A stretch of DNA of 64,000 bases from Prevotella sp. (GTDB lineage: Bacteria > Bacteroidota > Bacteroidia > Bacteroidales > Dysgonomonadaceae): positions 186,001 to 250,000 of the forward strand of contig JAITVV010000095.1 of NCBI GenBank assembly GCA_031285625.1. The letters are read 5' to 3'. Positions 43,774-51,833 of this stretch are shown piece after piece. The notes beneath the pieces are model-generated. The model did no database searches and was not told the DNA's origin. It saw only the letters and a list, made by a program, of their open reading frames with translations. Both the position numbers and the translations under genes were made by a program. How positions within the stretch are numbered: the stretch's first letter is position 1; each line of letters begins with the position of its first letter.

Positions 43774-46773
43774 TTATTTTAAAGCTGACATGCGTTCGTT
43801 AATCATTGATGTTATATCGGCTTCGCCTCCTTTATAGTTTGCCTGCAAGCTTTCGAGATACTGGCGTGCAGAGAACTTATCACCTTTGGCTGCATATGTG
43901 TCAGATAGTACAATTACTGCACGTGCCATCCAGTACTGATGCGGTGTACCTTCTTTCATAAAGCTAAGCACTTGTTTTTCGGCTTTGTCATATGATTTCC
44001 ACTTGTAATACATATCAGCAAGTAAGAACTGAGATTCTGCACCGAATGCACTACGTGTATCTTTTGCCACTACCTGCAGGTCTGCGGCTGCTTCATCCAC
44101 TTTTTTCAGGTTCATATACGACTGTCCTCTATAGAAGCGGGCTTCATTAGCTACAGCAGCAGGAACTTTAGCTCCCTGTAATATTTTAGTTGCAGCGGAT
44201 ACTACATCGTTATCTTTCTTCATCAGGTAAGCACAACGCAACATTCCCAATTGAGCAATGTCTTTGTTCTCGCTGTTAGATGCCACATCGTTGAGCTGCT
44301 CGTAAGCTGTATATGCTGCCTGATAGTTCTTATTGTCAAACTCGATACCCGAAGCAAATACAAGAGCATTGTCCAGATATTTCGGATTGTTAGAGCTTAT
44401 CACTTCTTTGAAGTTTTTCAAAGCCGTATTGAAATCTTTTGCTTCGAATGCCATACTTCCCAGATAGAAATTAGCATCGCTGGCAAATACGCCATGAGGG
44501 TAAGATTGCAGATATTTGTTGAAAGCAGTCTTAGATTCTTCTTTACGTCCTTTCATATATACATTTTCGGCAGCCAGATATGTAAGTGAATCCTGACGGC
44601 TAGAGGAAAGTATAGTTCCACGACCCAGTGAATTTACATATGATGCATACGAACCTATATCATTCATATCCTTATATACACCCTCCATACTCTGGATAGC
44701 TGTACGTGCCTCTTCCGAGTTGGGATAGTTTGCTACTACCTGCTTGTAAGCTTCGATAGATTTGCGAGGATTGTTTGTATTGAAATATAACTGTCCCAGT
44801 TGCACCCCTGCTTTTTGAGAAAGAGTGGATTTAGGATGGTCTCTCATTAGTTCCTCCAAAACAGTAATTGCTTCTTGCTCCTTGTTCAGCATTACCAATG
44901 CACGGCTCTTTTCATAGAGAGCATCGTCGTAATATTCTGAGTTAGGATACTTAGACATCATCGTGTTCAATGCATTCACTTTTCCGTTATAGTTGCGCTG
45001 AAGACCAAGTACAAAGGCTTTCTGGAATTCCGAATAATCGGCGCTTCCCGGATTAGCCGATACTGCCTGTGCATAGTATCTTTCTGCTTCGGAGAAGCTA
45101 CGGTTAAACAGGTAAATATCACCGATACGGTTTAGAGCATCGGTATAATTTGGAGACTGACGGTCTTTTTCGGCAGAAACATATTTCTTAAAATTATTCA
45201 ATGCATTGCTGTATTCCTTAGTCTGGAAGTTAGCATATGCCAGATTGTATAATGCCAGTGCATAGTTCTTTTGGGAAGAAGATGCCTGCGACACATATGT
45301 GGAATAATCGCGGGCTGCTGTGCGATAGTCGGCACTGCGGTATGCGATATCGCCACGCCAGAAATACGACTCGTTGCGAACCTCCGGATTGTAGCTACCC
45401 ATATTGATAGTCGCATTGAAATCATTTGCTGCCAGATCGTATTTTTTATCAATGAAGTTTTGTACTCCCGACTGGAACAAGATCACCTGTTTGGCTTCCA
45501 GTATCTGACGATCGGGGTTCTTTATACTATTTATAGCTGCCAGAGCAGTATTGTAATTCTTAGTAGAGAGCAATGTAGAAGCTAAAGCCCCGCTTACGTC
45601 TGCGGTATATTTTGAGTTAGGATATTGAGATAGGAAATGCTGCGAAGCCGTGATAGCCTCACCAAATGCAGAACCTCCATCCCTGTTGCGTATCATCACA
45701 TAGTTATATAATGCTTCTTCGCTGATAGAACGGTCGAAATCGGAACGTGCAGCAGCGTCGAATGCCATCACCGCATTTTGTGTATCGTTCAGCTTCAAGT
45801 AGGATTGCCCCAGTAGCATCTGTCCTGCCTGTCCCAGTTTATCAGTAGTGGATGCAACATTTTTCAGCGCATCTACAGCCTTGCCATATGATCCTGTCTG
45901 ATAGTACGCTTCAGCCAGTTGGTACATATCGTCGCGGAAAGGAGTTGCTGTGGTATTCTCGTAATATCTCTCATAATTGCTGATAGCACTGGATATATTA
46001 CCCTGACGGTAATAAGTGCTACCCAACAGGCGATATACCTCGCTTGTATTTTTACTGTTGGGATATGATGATATAAAGCTTTGTCCTTCCGAGATTGTAT
46101 TATTCAGGTCACCTTTGAGGAAGGTACTTTGTATAAGGAAGAAAGTCGCATTCTCCTTATACTCCGGTCTGCTCTTCAAACGGTTGAAAGTAGAGATTGC
46201 CTGATCATATTCTCCATCCTGAAAGTTAGCATAAGCCAGGTAATAAGAAGCTGGATCTGAGTATTTTTTACTATTGCGGCTCAGCAGGCCGAAAAGGTTT
46301 TTAGCCTCAGCACGGTTTCCACCCTGTAGGCTGGCATAAGCCATACGATAACTATAATCTTCTTGTTCGTTTACATTCAGGTAATCTACATCCGACTGGG
46401 AGAACCAATGCAAAGCCTTATTCCATTCTTTGGCATTGAAGTGTGTGGTTCCTATAAAGAAAGCAATCTGATTGCGGTGATAACTTTCGGGATAGTCGTC
46501 CAAAAACTCTTTGAGGATGGTGCCATCACCGGCTTTTCCCTGATAAAACAAGGAGCTGACAATCATATACTCAGCTTCTTCTATGAGCTTATTGTCTTTC
46601 GACTGGTTCTTAAACTCTTGTAGTGTATTTATACAACCTACATAATTATTGTCCAGAAACATTTCCTTTCCTTGCGAAAAAAGCCTGCCGGGCAACTCCG
46701 TATAAGCGGATTTTTGCGCGTAGGCTAATTGCAATCCTGAGGCAAGCGCCAGAGCTAAGAATAGTTTTTTCAT
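43774..46773 (-). CDS. Tetratricopeptide-repeat periplasmic protein
   Basis: 999 residues with a signal peptide (cut near LAYAQ). About 20 TPR-like units fill the rest. Good examples are ALYNLAYANFQTKEYSNAL, AGVQLGQLYFNTNNPRKSIEAYKQV and SEVYRLLGSTYYRQGNISSA. Groups of repeats resemble YbgF/BamD-type TPR proteins. It should be a periplasmic scaffold. The barrel protein encoded directly downstream is its likely partner. Nothing in the sequence gives a more specific function. Confidence 0.92.
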   Translation of the reverse strand: MKKLFLALALASGLQLAYAQKSAYTELPGRLFSQGKEMFLDNNYVGCINTLQEFKNQSKDNKLIEEAEYMIVSSLFYQGKAGDGTILKEFLDDYPESYHRNQIAFFIGTTHFNAKEWNKALHWFSQSDVDYLNVNEQEDYSYRMAYASLQGGNRAEAKNLFGLLSRNSKKYSDPASYYLAYANFQDGEYDQAISTFNRLKSRPEYKENATFFLIQSTFLKGDLNNTISEGQSFISSYPNSKNTSEVYRLLGSTYYRQGNISSAISNYERYYENTTATPFRDDMYQLAEAYYQTGSYGKAVDALKNVASTTDKLGQAGQMLLGQSYLKLNDTQNAVMAFDAAARSDFDRSISEEALYNYVMIRNRDGGSAFGEAITASQHFLSQYPNSKYTADVSGALASTLLSTKNYNTALAAINSIKNPDRQILEAKQVILFQSGVQNFIDKKYDLAANDFNATINMGSYNPEVRNESYFWRGDIAYRSADYRTAARDYSTYVSQASSSQKNYALALYNLAYANFQTKEYSNALNNFKKYVSAEKDRQSPNYTDALNRIGDIYLFNRSFSEAERYYAQAVSANPGSADYSEFQKAFVLGLQRNYNGKVNALNTMMSKYPNSEYYDDALYEKSRALVMLNKEQEAITVLEELMRDHPKSTLSQKAGVQLGQLYFNTNNPRKSIEAYKQVVANYPNSEEARTAIQSMEGVYKDMNDIGSYASYVNSLGRGTILSSSRQDSLTYLAAENVYMKGRKEESKTAFNKYLQSYPHGVFASDANFYLGSMAFEAKDFNTALKNFKEVISSNNPKYLDNALVFASGIEFDNKNYQAAYTAYEQLNDVASNSENKDIAQLGMLRCAYLMKKDNDVVSAATKILQGAKVPAAVANEARFYRGQSYMNLKKVDEAAADLQVVAKDTRSAFGAESQFLLADMYYKWKSYDKAEKQVLSFMKEGTPHQYWMARAVIVLSDTYAAKGDKFSARQYLESLQANYKGGEADITSMINERMSALK

Positions 46774-46818
46774 ATATAAATAATTTTGTTTCAGTACATT
46801 TGTAACCTTAGTTATGAC

Positions 46819-47352
46819 TTATAATAAGCTTACAAGATTCATTTCCTTTACTTCTTTTATAACTTCCTTTACTGATAGCAAACCGAACAAATCGGGGTTC
46901 AGTTCATTTATTTTTATGAATTGCAGCTTAGCGACATCGTCCTCAGCCTGCAAGTTTTGGGTATTTTCTACTTTACATAAATAAACCAAATCAAGTGTAT
47001 GTACTTCAAAGCCTGAATACACATAGCGGTTCGGTATCGAAAACAGATATCTTACATCCAGAACATCGAGATGTGTCTCTTCTTTTACTTCCCTTATAAC
47101 TGCTTCTTCGCCCGTTTCGTCCAGATCGACAAAACCTCCCGGAAGATCGAGTGTCCCTTTCGAAGGTTCATGGGCACGCGTAGCCACAAGTAACTCTTTA
47201 TCCTCGTTGATGATAAGTGCGATGGTAGAAGAGCTGGAATTGAAATAGTAAACAAAACCGCAATTTTCACATTTTTTCGACTTGAAATTATTCTCTACAA
47301 AACGCTCCGATCCGCACTTCGGACAAAATTTGAACTGGGCTAAAGGATGCAT
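46819..47352 (-). CDS. NUDIX hydrolase with N-terminal zinc ribbon
   Basis: 177 residues. A zinc ribbon of four cysteines opens the protein (FCPKCGSERF, then KCENCGFVYYF). The Nudix box GFVDLDETGEEAVI followed by REVKEET fits G-x5-E-x7-REvxEE exactly. This architecture is that of NADH pyrophosphatase-like (NudC) and related enzymes that hydrolyse nucleoside diphosphates. The C-terminal part is shorter than NudC, so substrate is uncertain. It follows the DUF3109 gene by 55 bp on the same strand. Confidence 0.92.
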   Translation of the reverse strand: MHPLAQFKFCPKCGSERFVENNFKSKKCENCGFVYYFNSSSSTIALIINEDKELLVATRAHEPSKGTLDLPGGFVDLDETGEEAVIREVKEETHLDVLDVRYLFSIPNRYVYSGFEVHTLDLVYLCKVENTQNLQAEDDVAKLQFIKINELNPDLFGLLSVKEVIKEVKEMNLVSLL

Positions 47353-47407
47353 ATTTTTTTAAGTTATGAATTATGAGTTATAAGTTTTAAGAATAACGAC
47401 TTACTTT

Positions 47408-47992
47408 CTACTTATCACTCTTTACTTTATTATATTCTTCAGCTACAAGACTTAGCTCCTTATACCAGTCTTCACCAAAACGGCGAACTAATGGTTCTTT
47501 CAGAAACTGATATATCTTCAATCCTTCTTTATTACCCAACAATACGGCAGCCTTGCACACTCTCCAGCGATGATAATTCACAGCTGTAAAGTCTCTGTAC
47601 TTTTGCAATCGTATGGGATATAAGTGGCAAGATATAGGTTTGTAAAAATCTACTCTGCCTTCGCGGTAAGCCTTCTCGATGGCACATTTACAGATGCCTT
47701 TATCATCATAATAGGTAAACACACAGTCTTTACCATTGACGATAGAGGTTACCATATCTCCATCGGTATCTTTATAGGCTACACCTTGTTCTTTGATTAC
47801 TGTCTGGGCAGCGGGGGAAAGATCGTCCCAAACCTGTGGTAACAGGTCTTCTATTATTTTGACTTCCTCATCTTCAAGGGGTGCTCCCGAATCTCCTTCT
47901 ACGCAGCATTCTCCCTTACATACAGACAGATCGCACAAAAAGTTCTCTTCTATTATATCAGATGCGACTACTGTATCATTTATCTGAAACAT
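47408..47992 (-). CDS. DUF3109 family cysteine-rich protein
   Basis: 194 residues. Eight cysteines are grouped as CDLSVCKGECCVEGD (about 25-37), a single Cys in KDCVFTYY, CKCAIEKAYREG and a SCHLYPIRL motif. The pattern fits DUF3109, thought to bind a metal or iron-sulfur cluster, related to YkgJ-type zinc/iron-chelating proteins. It has no signal peptide. The exact function is unknown. It shares its transcription direction with the NUDIX gene downstream. Confidence 0.9.
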   Translation of the reverse strand: MFQINDTVVASDIIEENFLCDLSVCKGECCVEGDSGAPLEDEEVKIIEDLLPQVWDDLSPAAQTVIKEQGVAYKDTDGDMVTSIVNGKDCVFTYYDDKGICKCAIEKAYREGRVDFYKPISCHLYPIRLQKYRDFTAVNYHRWRVCKAAVLLGNKEGLKIYQFLKEPLVRRFGEDWYKELSLVAEEYNKVKSDK

Positions 47993-48198
47993 CTATATTA
48001 TCTGCAGTTTAATTATAATTACCTAACCAAGGTTCAAAGGTAATTGTTTTTATAACAGCTTACAATCTGTAAAACTTCTATTTGTCAAAAAAACAAGCTT
48101 TCTTTAACACTATTTGATTAAATAAATGAATCTATTTGTCTGATGTCAGAAATTCTCTTATTTTTGCACTGATTTTATTGGAAGCCTCAATAAAATAT

Positions 48199-48270
48199 GG
48201 CGCGATAGTTCAATGGATAGAATAGAAGTTTCCTAAACTTTAGATCCGGGTTCGATTCCCGGTCGTGCTA
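48199..48270 (+). tRNA. tRNA-Arg (anticodon CCT)
   Basis: A cloverleaf can be drawn by hand. Acceptor GGCGCGA pairs with TCGTGCT (two G-U pairs), D-stem GTTC/GAAT, anticodon stem GAAGT/ACTTT with loop TTCCTAA giving anticodon CCT, and T-stem CCGGG/CCCGG with loop TTCGATT. The discriminator is A at 48270. The CCA end is not encoded. It decodes AGG. A short hairpin (AAAGACC 48273-48279, GGTCTTT 48291-48297) follows and is probably its terminator. The TAC operon begins only 82 bp away on the other strand. Confidence 0.93.
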
Positions 48271-48272
48271 CG

Positions 48273-48297
48273 AAAGACCTGCTGATAGTGGGTCTTT
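48273..48297 (+). terminator. Hairpin after tRNA-Arg
   Basis: AAAGACC pairs with GGTCTTT across an 11-nt loop, followed by GTTATTTTTG. It lies 2 bp past the tRNA end. Confidence 0.6.
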
Positions 48298-48339
48298 GTT
48301 ATTTTTGTAGAAAATGTTTACCTTAATCATTACAATATC

Positions 48340-48370
48340 AAAAAAGGCCTCTTACTCAGAGGCCTTTTTT
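48340..48370. terminator. Terminator formed by the end of the SecB-like gene
   Basis: AAAAAAGGCCTCT (48340-48352) pairs with AGAGGCCTTTTTT (48358-48370) around a 5-nt loop that contains the stop codon of the chaperone gene. It works in both directions and closes the TAC operon. Confidence 0.9.
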
Positions 48371-48852
48371 CTTGATTTATCTTGGCGGATTTTCTTTGTT
48401 TTTTTCGTACCTGTTCTCTCTTCATCAAAACTAGCTATCTTTTTTCTCAAAAGATCACTAACATCAATAGCGGGAAAATCATATTTACCATAAAAGTGAT
48501 AAGAGGTTACATTTGCTATATAACTCCTTAAATTCGTAATACAAATACTCACTCCTGAATTTAATATAAATTCTTTTTTTTCATCTGTTTCCAATTCTTT
48601 TGAAAAACTAAATATCGCAGTAGCTTCAATATCAATAACATATCCTGGTTTTTTTTCTAAATTCTGAACCAAAGAAATTGTAATAAGATGACTTGTGTAT
48701 TCAGAATTATGATACACATCAAAATCTATATTAATAGGATACTCATTTTGAATTTCTCTTAATGATCTATCTTCGTTAACAGTTGAATGTTCAATATAAG
48801 AACTTCTTATAGAAAAATCATCCAAAACTAATACTGAATTTAGTGCTTCCAT
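48352..48852 (-). CDS. SecB-like chaperone of a toxin-antitoxin-chaperone (TAC) operon
   Basis: 166 residues, cytosolic. Its order of elements follows SecB: two beta strands (PINIDFDVYHN, HLITISLVQN), a third (YVIDIEATAIFSF), then NSGVSICITNLRSYIANVT and DFPAIDVSDLL. The last two correspond to the SecB stretch ILFPYARECI ... FPQLNLAPVNFDALF. The FPYAR motif is replaced by ITNLR, as in solitary SecB-like chaperones of TAC systems. A basic tail of about 25 residues (TKKTKKIRQDKSRKK) is unusual, since SecB tails are normally acidic. It overlaps the antitoxin gene by one base (TAATG). Expected role: fold or protect the antitoxin and release it when export is stressed. Confidence 0.7.
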   Translation of the reverse strand: MEALNSVLVLDDFSIRSSYIEHSTVNEDRSLREIQNEYPINIDFDVYHNSEYTSHLITISLVQNLEKKPGYVIDIEATAIFSFSKELETDEKKEFILNSGVSICITNLRSYIANVTSYHFYGKYDFPAIDVSDLLRKKIASFDEERTGTKKTKKIRQDKSRKKASE

Positions 48853-49268
48853 TATGCTACTACCTTTCCATTATTTAATTTCTCTTTTACACAATAGGCT
48901 TCTTCACTATTCTTTGATCGATGATCGCGAATAAATGCAAGTTTACCTGTTGGTTCTAACATCGAATGCACCTTAGAGATAATATTATCGACCTCTTCTT
49001 TTGTATAGGCTTTCTTCTCAATTCTATTGAAAATAAATTCCGGATAATATCCTACAGCAAGGGATATATCTACTAACTTAGATATTTTATGATCATAATC
49101 ACCATTTAGAACCTGAGTAATATAACCTTTTGACACTCCTAATTTTTCGGCAAGCTGAGTTCTAGTCATATTATTCTCCTCCATATATTTTTCAACTTTG
49201 TTGTATAATTTTAGTTGTATCATTGTTGTCCAATATTCTGGTGATAACAAAAGTTCTTCGCGTGTCAT
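48852..49268 (-). CDS. HigA-like antitoxin with XRE helix-turn-helix and C-terminal extension
   Basis: 138 residues. The HTH is RTQLAEKLGVSKGYITQVLNG (about 36-56), followed by HKISKLVDISLAVGYYPEF. Before it is a segment LLLSPEYWTTMIQLKLYNKVE that recurs in antitoxins of this type in Bacteroidales. About 40 residues beyond the DNA-binding domain end in YCVKEKLNNGKVVA. In TAC systems such an extension (ChAD, chaperone addiction region) makes the antitoxin depend on its chaperone. It starts 15 bp after the toxin gene and its stop overlaps the chaperone start, so all three are co-translated. It should repress the operon promoter. Confidence 0.8.
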   Translation of the reverse strand: MTREELLLSPEYWTTMIQLKLYNKVEKYMEENNMTRTQLAEKLGVSKGYITQVLNGDYDHKISKLVDISLAVGYYPEFIFNRIEKKAYTKEEVDNIISKVHSMLEPTGKLAFIRDHRSKNSEEAYCVKEKLNNGKVVA

Positions 49269-49283
49269 ATTATTATGTATTAA

Positions 49284-49688
49284 TTATTTTGTACTTAATG
49301 CTTTAATATAGTCTTTAAAATCTTGAGACTTCGTTATTAGTTTTATTTTGGATATATCTTCTTTCTGAGTTGTTTTGTACCCACCAAGTATAACAATTAC
49401 ATCAGGTTCTTGTTTATAAACATATACTCGAAGTTTTTTAGTTTTGAACTCATATAATCTATCTACTCCTTTTATTAATTTGAATTTTTTAGTGGGAAGC
49501 TTTTCATTTTCGATAGAAAGAAAATCCATATACGTATATATGTTTTTAATTTCCTTCCCTTCAGCAGAATTTTTATCTAAATCATTGCAAAATTCATCAA
49601 ATTGGCACCTATTATTCTGAAATAGTTTATAGTAAGTAAGTCTACCAGATTTTATTGATTTTAGTATTTCCGCTGTAAATGTAGTCAT
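49284..49688 (-). CDS. HigB/RelE-superfamily toxin
   Basis: 134 residues from ATG 49688 (MTTFTAEILKSIKSGRLTYY); a TTG at 49697 is a weaker start. The middle shows the fold signature of the HigB (Gp49-like) group: FKLIKGVDRLYEFKTKKLRV, then VYVYKQEPDVIVILGGYKTT and QKEDISKIK. The N-terminal ~60 residues are an extra helical part. Such toxins cut mRNA on the ribosome. The catalytic residues cannot be fixed by eye. It is first in the operon, as in HigBA systems. The three genes look AT-richer than their neighbours, which suggests transfer. Confidence 0.75.
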   Translation of the reverse strand: MTTFTAEILKSIKSGRLTYYKLFQNNRCQFDEFCNDLDKNSAEGKEIKNIYTYMDFLSIENEKLPTKKFKLIKGVDRLYEFKTKKLRVYVYKQEPDVIVILGGYKTTQKEDISKIKLITKSQDFKDYIKALSTK

Positions 49689-49871
49689 ATTTTTCAATGT
49701 TTAGCTACAACTAAACTTTTTTTTATTCTTTTTTTAGTGGAATCATCAAATTTAGCAAAATATTAATTAAAAGAACAACTATTACAATTAAAACGGTTCT
49801 ACTATAAGATAATTTTCTAAAATTAAAATAATCAAAAAACTCCCACTTATATATGCTGAACCTAAGTAAAT

Positions 49872-51041
49872 CTACCTCAGCTTCTTTTTCTCAAATATTA
49901 CCCTCGAACAAGTCCAATAGATTACGATACTTATGCCACATAATCCTGCGGCAACCAGATAAAGCCCTTCGAAAGAGAAATATCCTGTTATATAGCCACC
50001 GACCAGCATACCCAGAGCCAGCCCCAGGTCGAAACCGATAAGATAGGTTGAGTTGGCTGTTCCGCGCTGGCTGTTCTCTGCCAGATTGATATATAATGTT
50101 TGTAAAGCGGGGAACATCATACCGAAGCCAATACCGATAAAAAGCCCTGAGATACAGAATGCATAGATATTATGTATAAGGGCAAATGACAGGAAAGCCA
50201 GGGCGACAATAGCCATAGCCGATACATTTACCTCATGTATCTTACCTCTGTCTACCAGCTTACCTGCAAATACACGTGAAGCAATAATACCACCCGCCCA
50301 GAACAGGAAGAAAATTCCTGCATTGGGAATACTCAATCCTTTTCCATACTGGGCAACAAAAGGCCCTATAGTACCCCATGCAAAGCAAGGCAAAAGCTGA
50401 TTGAGGAATATAGGCCAGCCTTTGAGCAGAAAGAAACGGTCGAGCGAAAGTTTCTGACTTTCTACTTTCGGCCTTACGGGAGCTTTGATAAGTGCAACAG
50501 TAATAATACCCAGCACACCCATTGTAATGGCACACCAGAGAAGCACATCGAAACTGTAGTTATTATAGATATGAATAGCAATAAAAGGCCCTATGGCCAT
50601 TGCCACATTCATAAATGTGCCATAATAACCGATACCTTCTGCACGGCGTTCCGACGGAACAACGTCGATAGCCAGCGTACTGGATGATACTGTAGACAAT
50701 CCCCAAGTGATGCCATGTACAAAACGGACAAGGACAAATAAAAGTACTGTGGTTGCCCAGAAGTATCCGAAAAAGATAAGCACATAGCATGAAAATGCCA
50801 GAAACAATATTCTCTTTCGCGGATATAGGTCTACAATAAAACCGGAAAACGGACGAACAAACATCAGGGCAATGGCATACGATGCCAGTACGATCCCCGT
50901 CTGAGACTGGGGAACGCCCATCTGCTCTGTTATATACAATGGAATGGATGGCATCAACAAGTTGAATGAACAAGCCATCAGGAAGTTTGCCAGGCAAACA
51001 TTGAGGTAGCTAAGCGACCAAAGCTTCGGTTTTTGTGACAT
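49872..51041 (-). CDS. Major facilitator superfamily transporter
   Basis: 389 residues from ATG 51041 (MSQKPKLWSLSYLNVCLANF). A frame starting at 51086 runs through the preceding terminator and is unlikely. Twelve membrane helices can be counted. The MFS loop motif appears as FVRPFSGFIVDLYPRKRI between helices 2 and 3. The family members of this shape are often drug or sugar efflux pumps, but nothing in the sequence gives the substrate. The region towards the TAC operon (49698-49871) shows nothing of note. Confidence 0.92.
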   Translation of the reverse strand: MSQKPKLWSLSYLNVCLANFLMACSFNLLMPSIPLYITEQMGVPQSQTGIVLASYAIALMFVRPFSGFIVDLYPRKRILFLAFSCYVLIFFGYFWATTVLLFVLVRFVHGITWGLSTVSSSTLAIDVVPSERRAEGIGYYGTFMNVAMAIGPFIAIHIYNNYSFDVLLWCAITMGVLGIITVALIKAPVRPKVESQKLSLDRFFLLKGWPIFLNQLLPCFAWGTIGPFVAQYGKGLSIPNAGIFFLFWAGGIIASRVFAGKLVDRGKIHEVNVSAMAIVALAFLSFALIHNIYAFCISGLFIGIGFGMMFPALQTLYINLAENSQRGTANSTYLIGFDLGLALGMLVGGYITGYFSFEGLYLVAAGLCGISIVIYWTCSRVIFEKKKLR

Positions 51042-51053
51042 ATCAATATTATC

Positions 51054-51090
51054 AAAAAAATAAAATGCTTCCGTAAACAGAAGCATTTTA
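51054..51090 (-). terminator. Rho-independent terminator of the OmpH gene
   Basis: TAAAATGCTTC (51061-51071) and GAAGCATTTTA (51080-51090) form an 11-bp stem with an 8-nt loop. On the minus strand a run of seven T follows (51060-51054). It separates ompH from the MFS gene. Confidence 0.9.
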
Positions 51091-51110
51091 TCAATTATCT
51101 AAATGACTTA

Positions 51111-51632
51111 TTATCTGATTCCCAGTTTCTGTTTTACAAAAGGTGTTGCGTCTGTAGCATCGGGTGTAACAAAGGCTATTCCCGGATTTGCCAAATCATA
51201 TATGCACACAAAACCTCTTTCTACTCCTACTTTATAGATCGCATCCTTCACTTTCTGTTTCATCGGATCTATCAGTTCTTTTTCCTGATTGCTGACATCC
51301 TCCTGCGCTACTTTCATAAAATCATTGATCTGGCGTTCCAGTTCATACAATTCCTGCATACGGCGAAGCCTTATATTTTCGGCCATCGATGTCTGATAGG
51401 AAATAAAGTCGGAATATTTTTTATTATAATCATTCTGCATCACAGTCAGTTCTTCTTTGTATTTATTGTTCAGGTCGATCAACTTATTAGACGCACGCAC
51501 TTTTTCAGGCATGGCTTCCAATATCTCATTGGAGTTGATATAAGCTATCTGCTGAACAGTTGTTTGTGCAGTTATATTTTCTACAAAAAAGAGTGAGATT
51601 GCGAGGACAGCTATAAGATAAAACTTTTTCAT
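51111..51632 (-). CDS. OmpH/Skp-family periplasmic chaperone
   Basis: 173 residues from ATG 51632 (MKKFYLIAVLAISLFF). Ten more codons are open upstream but would precede the signal peptide. The signal is cut near NITAQ. The mature protein begins VQQIAYINSNEILEAMPEK, as in the Skp family, then forms a long coiled coil (ASNKLIDLNNKYKEELTVMQ to YELERQINDFMKVAQED) and ends in a short beta part (FVCIYDLANPGIAFVTPDAT). It forms trimers that carry unfolded outer-membrane proteins through the periplasm. A structured RNA element lies directly upstream. Confidence 0.93.
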   Translation of the reverse strand: MKKFYLIAVLAISLFFVENITAQTTVQQIAYINSNEILEAMPEKVRASNKLIDLNNKYKEELTVMQNDYNKKYSDFISYQTSMAENIRLRRMQELYELERQINDFMKVAQEDVSNQEKELIDPMKQKVKDAIYKVGVERGFVCIYDLANPGIAFVTPDATDATPFVKQKLGIR

Positions 51633-51684
51633 CTTGATAAATTGTTGTTTGTGGTGCGACAACTATCCGAATCTGACGAAGAAA

Positions 51685-51796
51685 ATTTAACCCTTCACCT
51701 GTTGATAGTTGTGTGTTTCGGTGGCATGGTTAGTACCACCGACTTTCAAGGCAAGATTGCTTGGCTACAACTATCAATTGGTTTCTTAGGTTAAAT
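51685..51796 (-). ncRNA. Candidate structured RNA between infB and ompH
   Basis: Nested pairings define a compact fold. The outer stem is ATTTAACC (51685-51692) with GGTTAAAT (51789-51796). The second stem is TTGATAGTTGT (51702-51712) with ACAACTATCAA (51767-51777), 11 bp with no mismatch. An inner hairpin is CGGTGG (51719-51724) with CCACCG (51736-51741). A small CAAG/CTTG hairpin lies at 51747-51763. A second copy of ACAACTATC at 51659-51667 could compete for the 51702-51712 arm, giving an alternative fold close to the ompH start. Minus strand is assumed because it would be the ompH leader; the opposite strand is possible. I do not recognise a known family. Confidence 0.6.
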
Positions 51797-51833
51797 CTTT
51801 ATATTGAATGCAAAGATACACAATAATTTAATA

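Noticed and set aside
51042-51086. N-terminal extension of the MFS transporter
   Set aside because: The extra residues are encoded by the ompH terminator hairpin.
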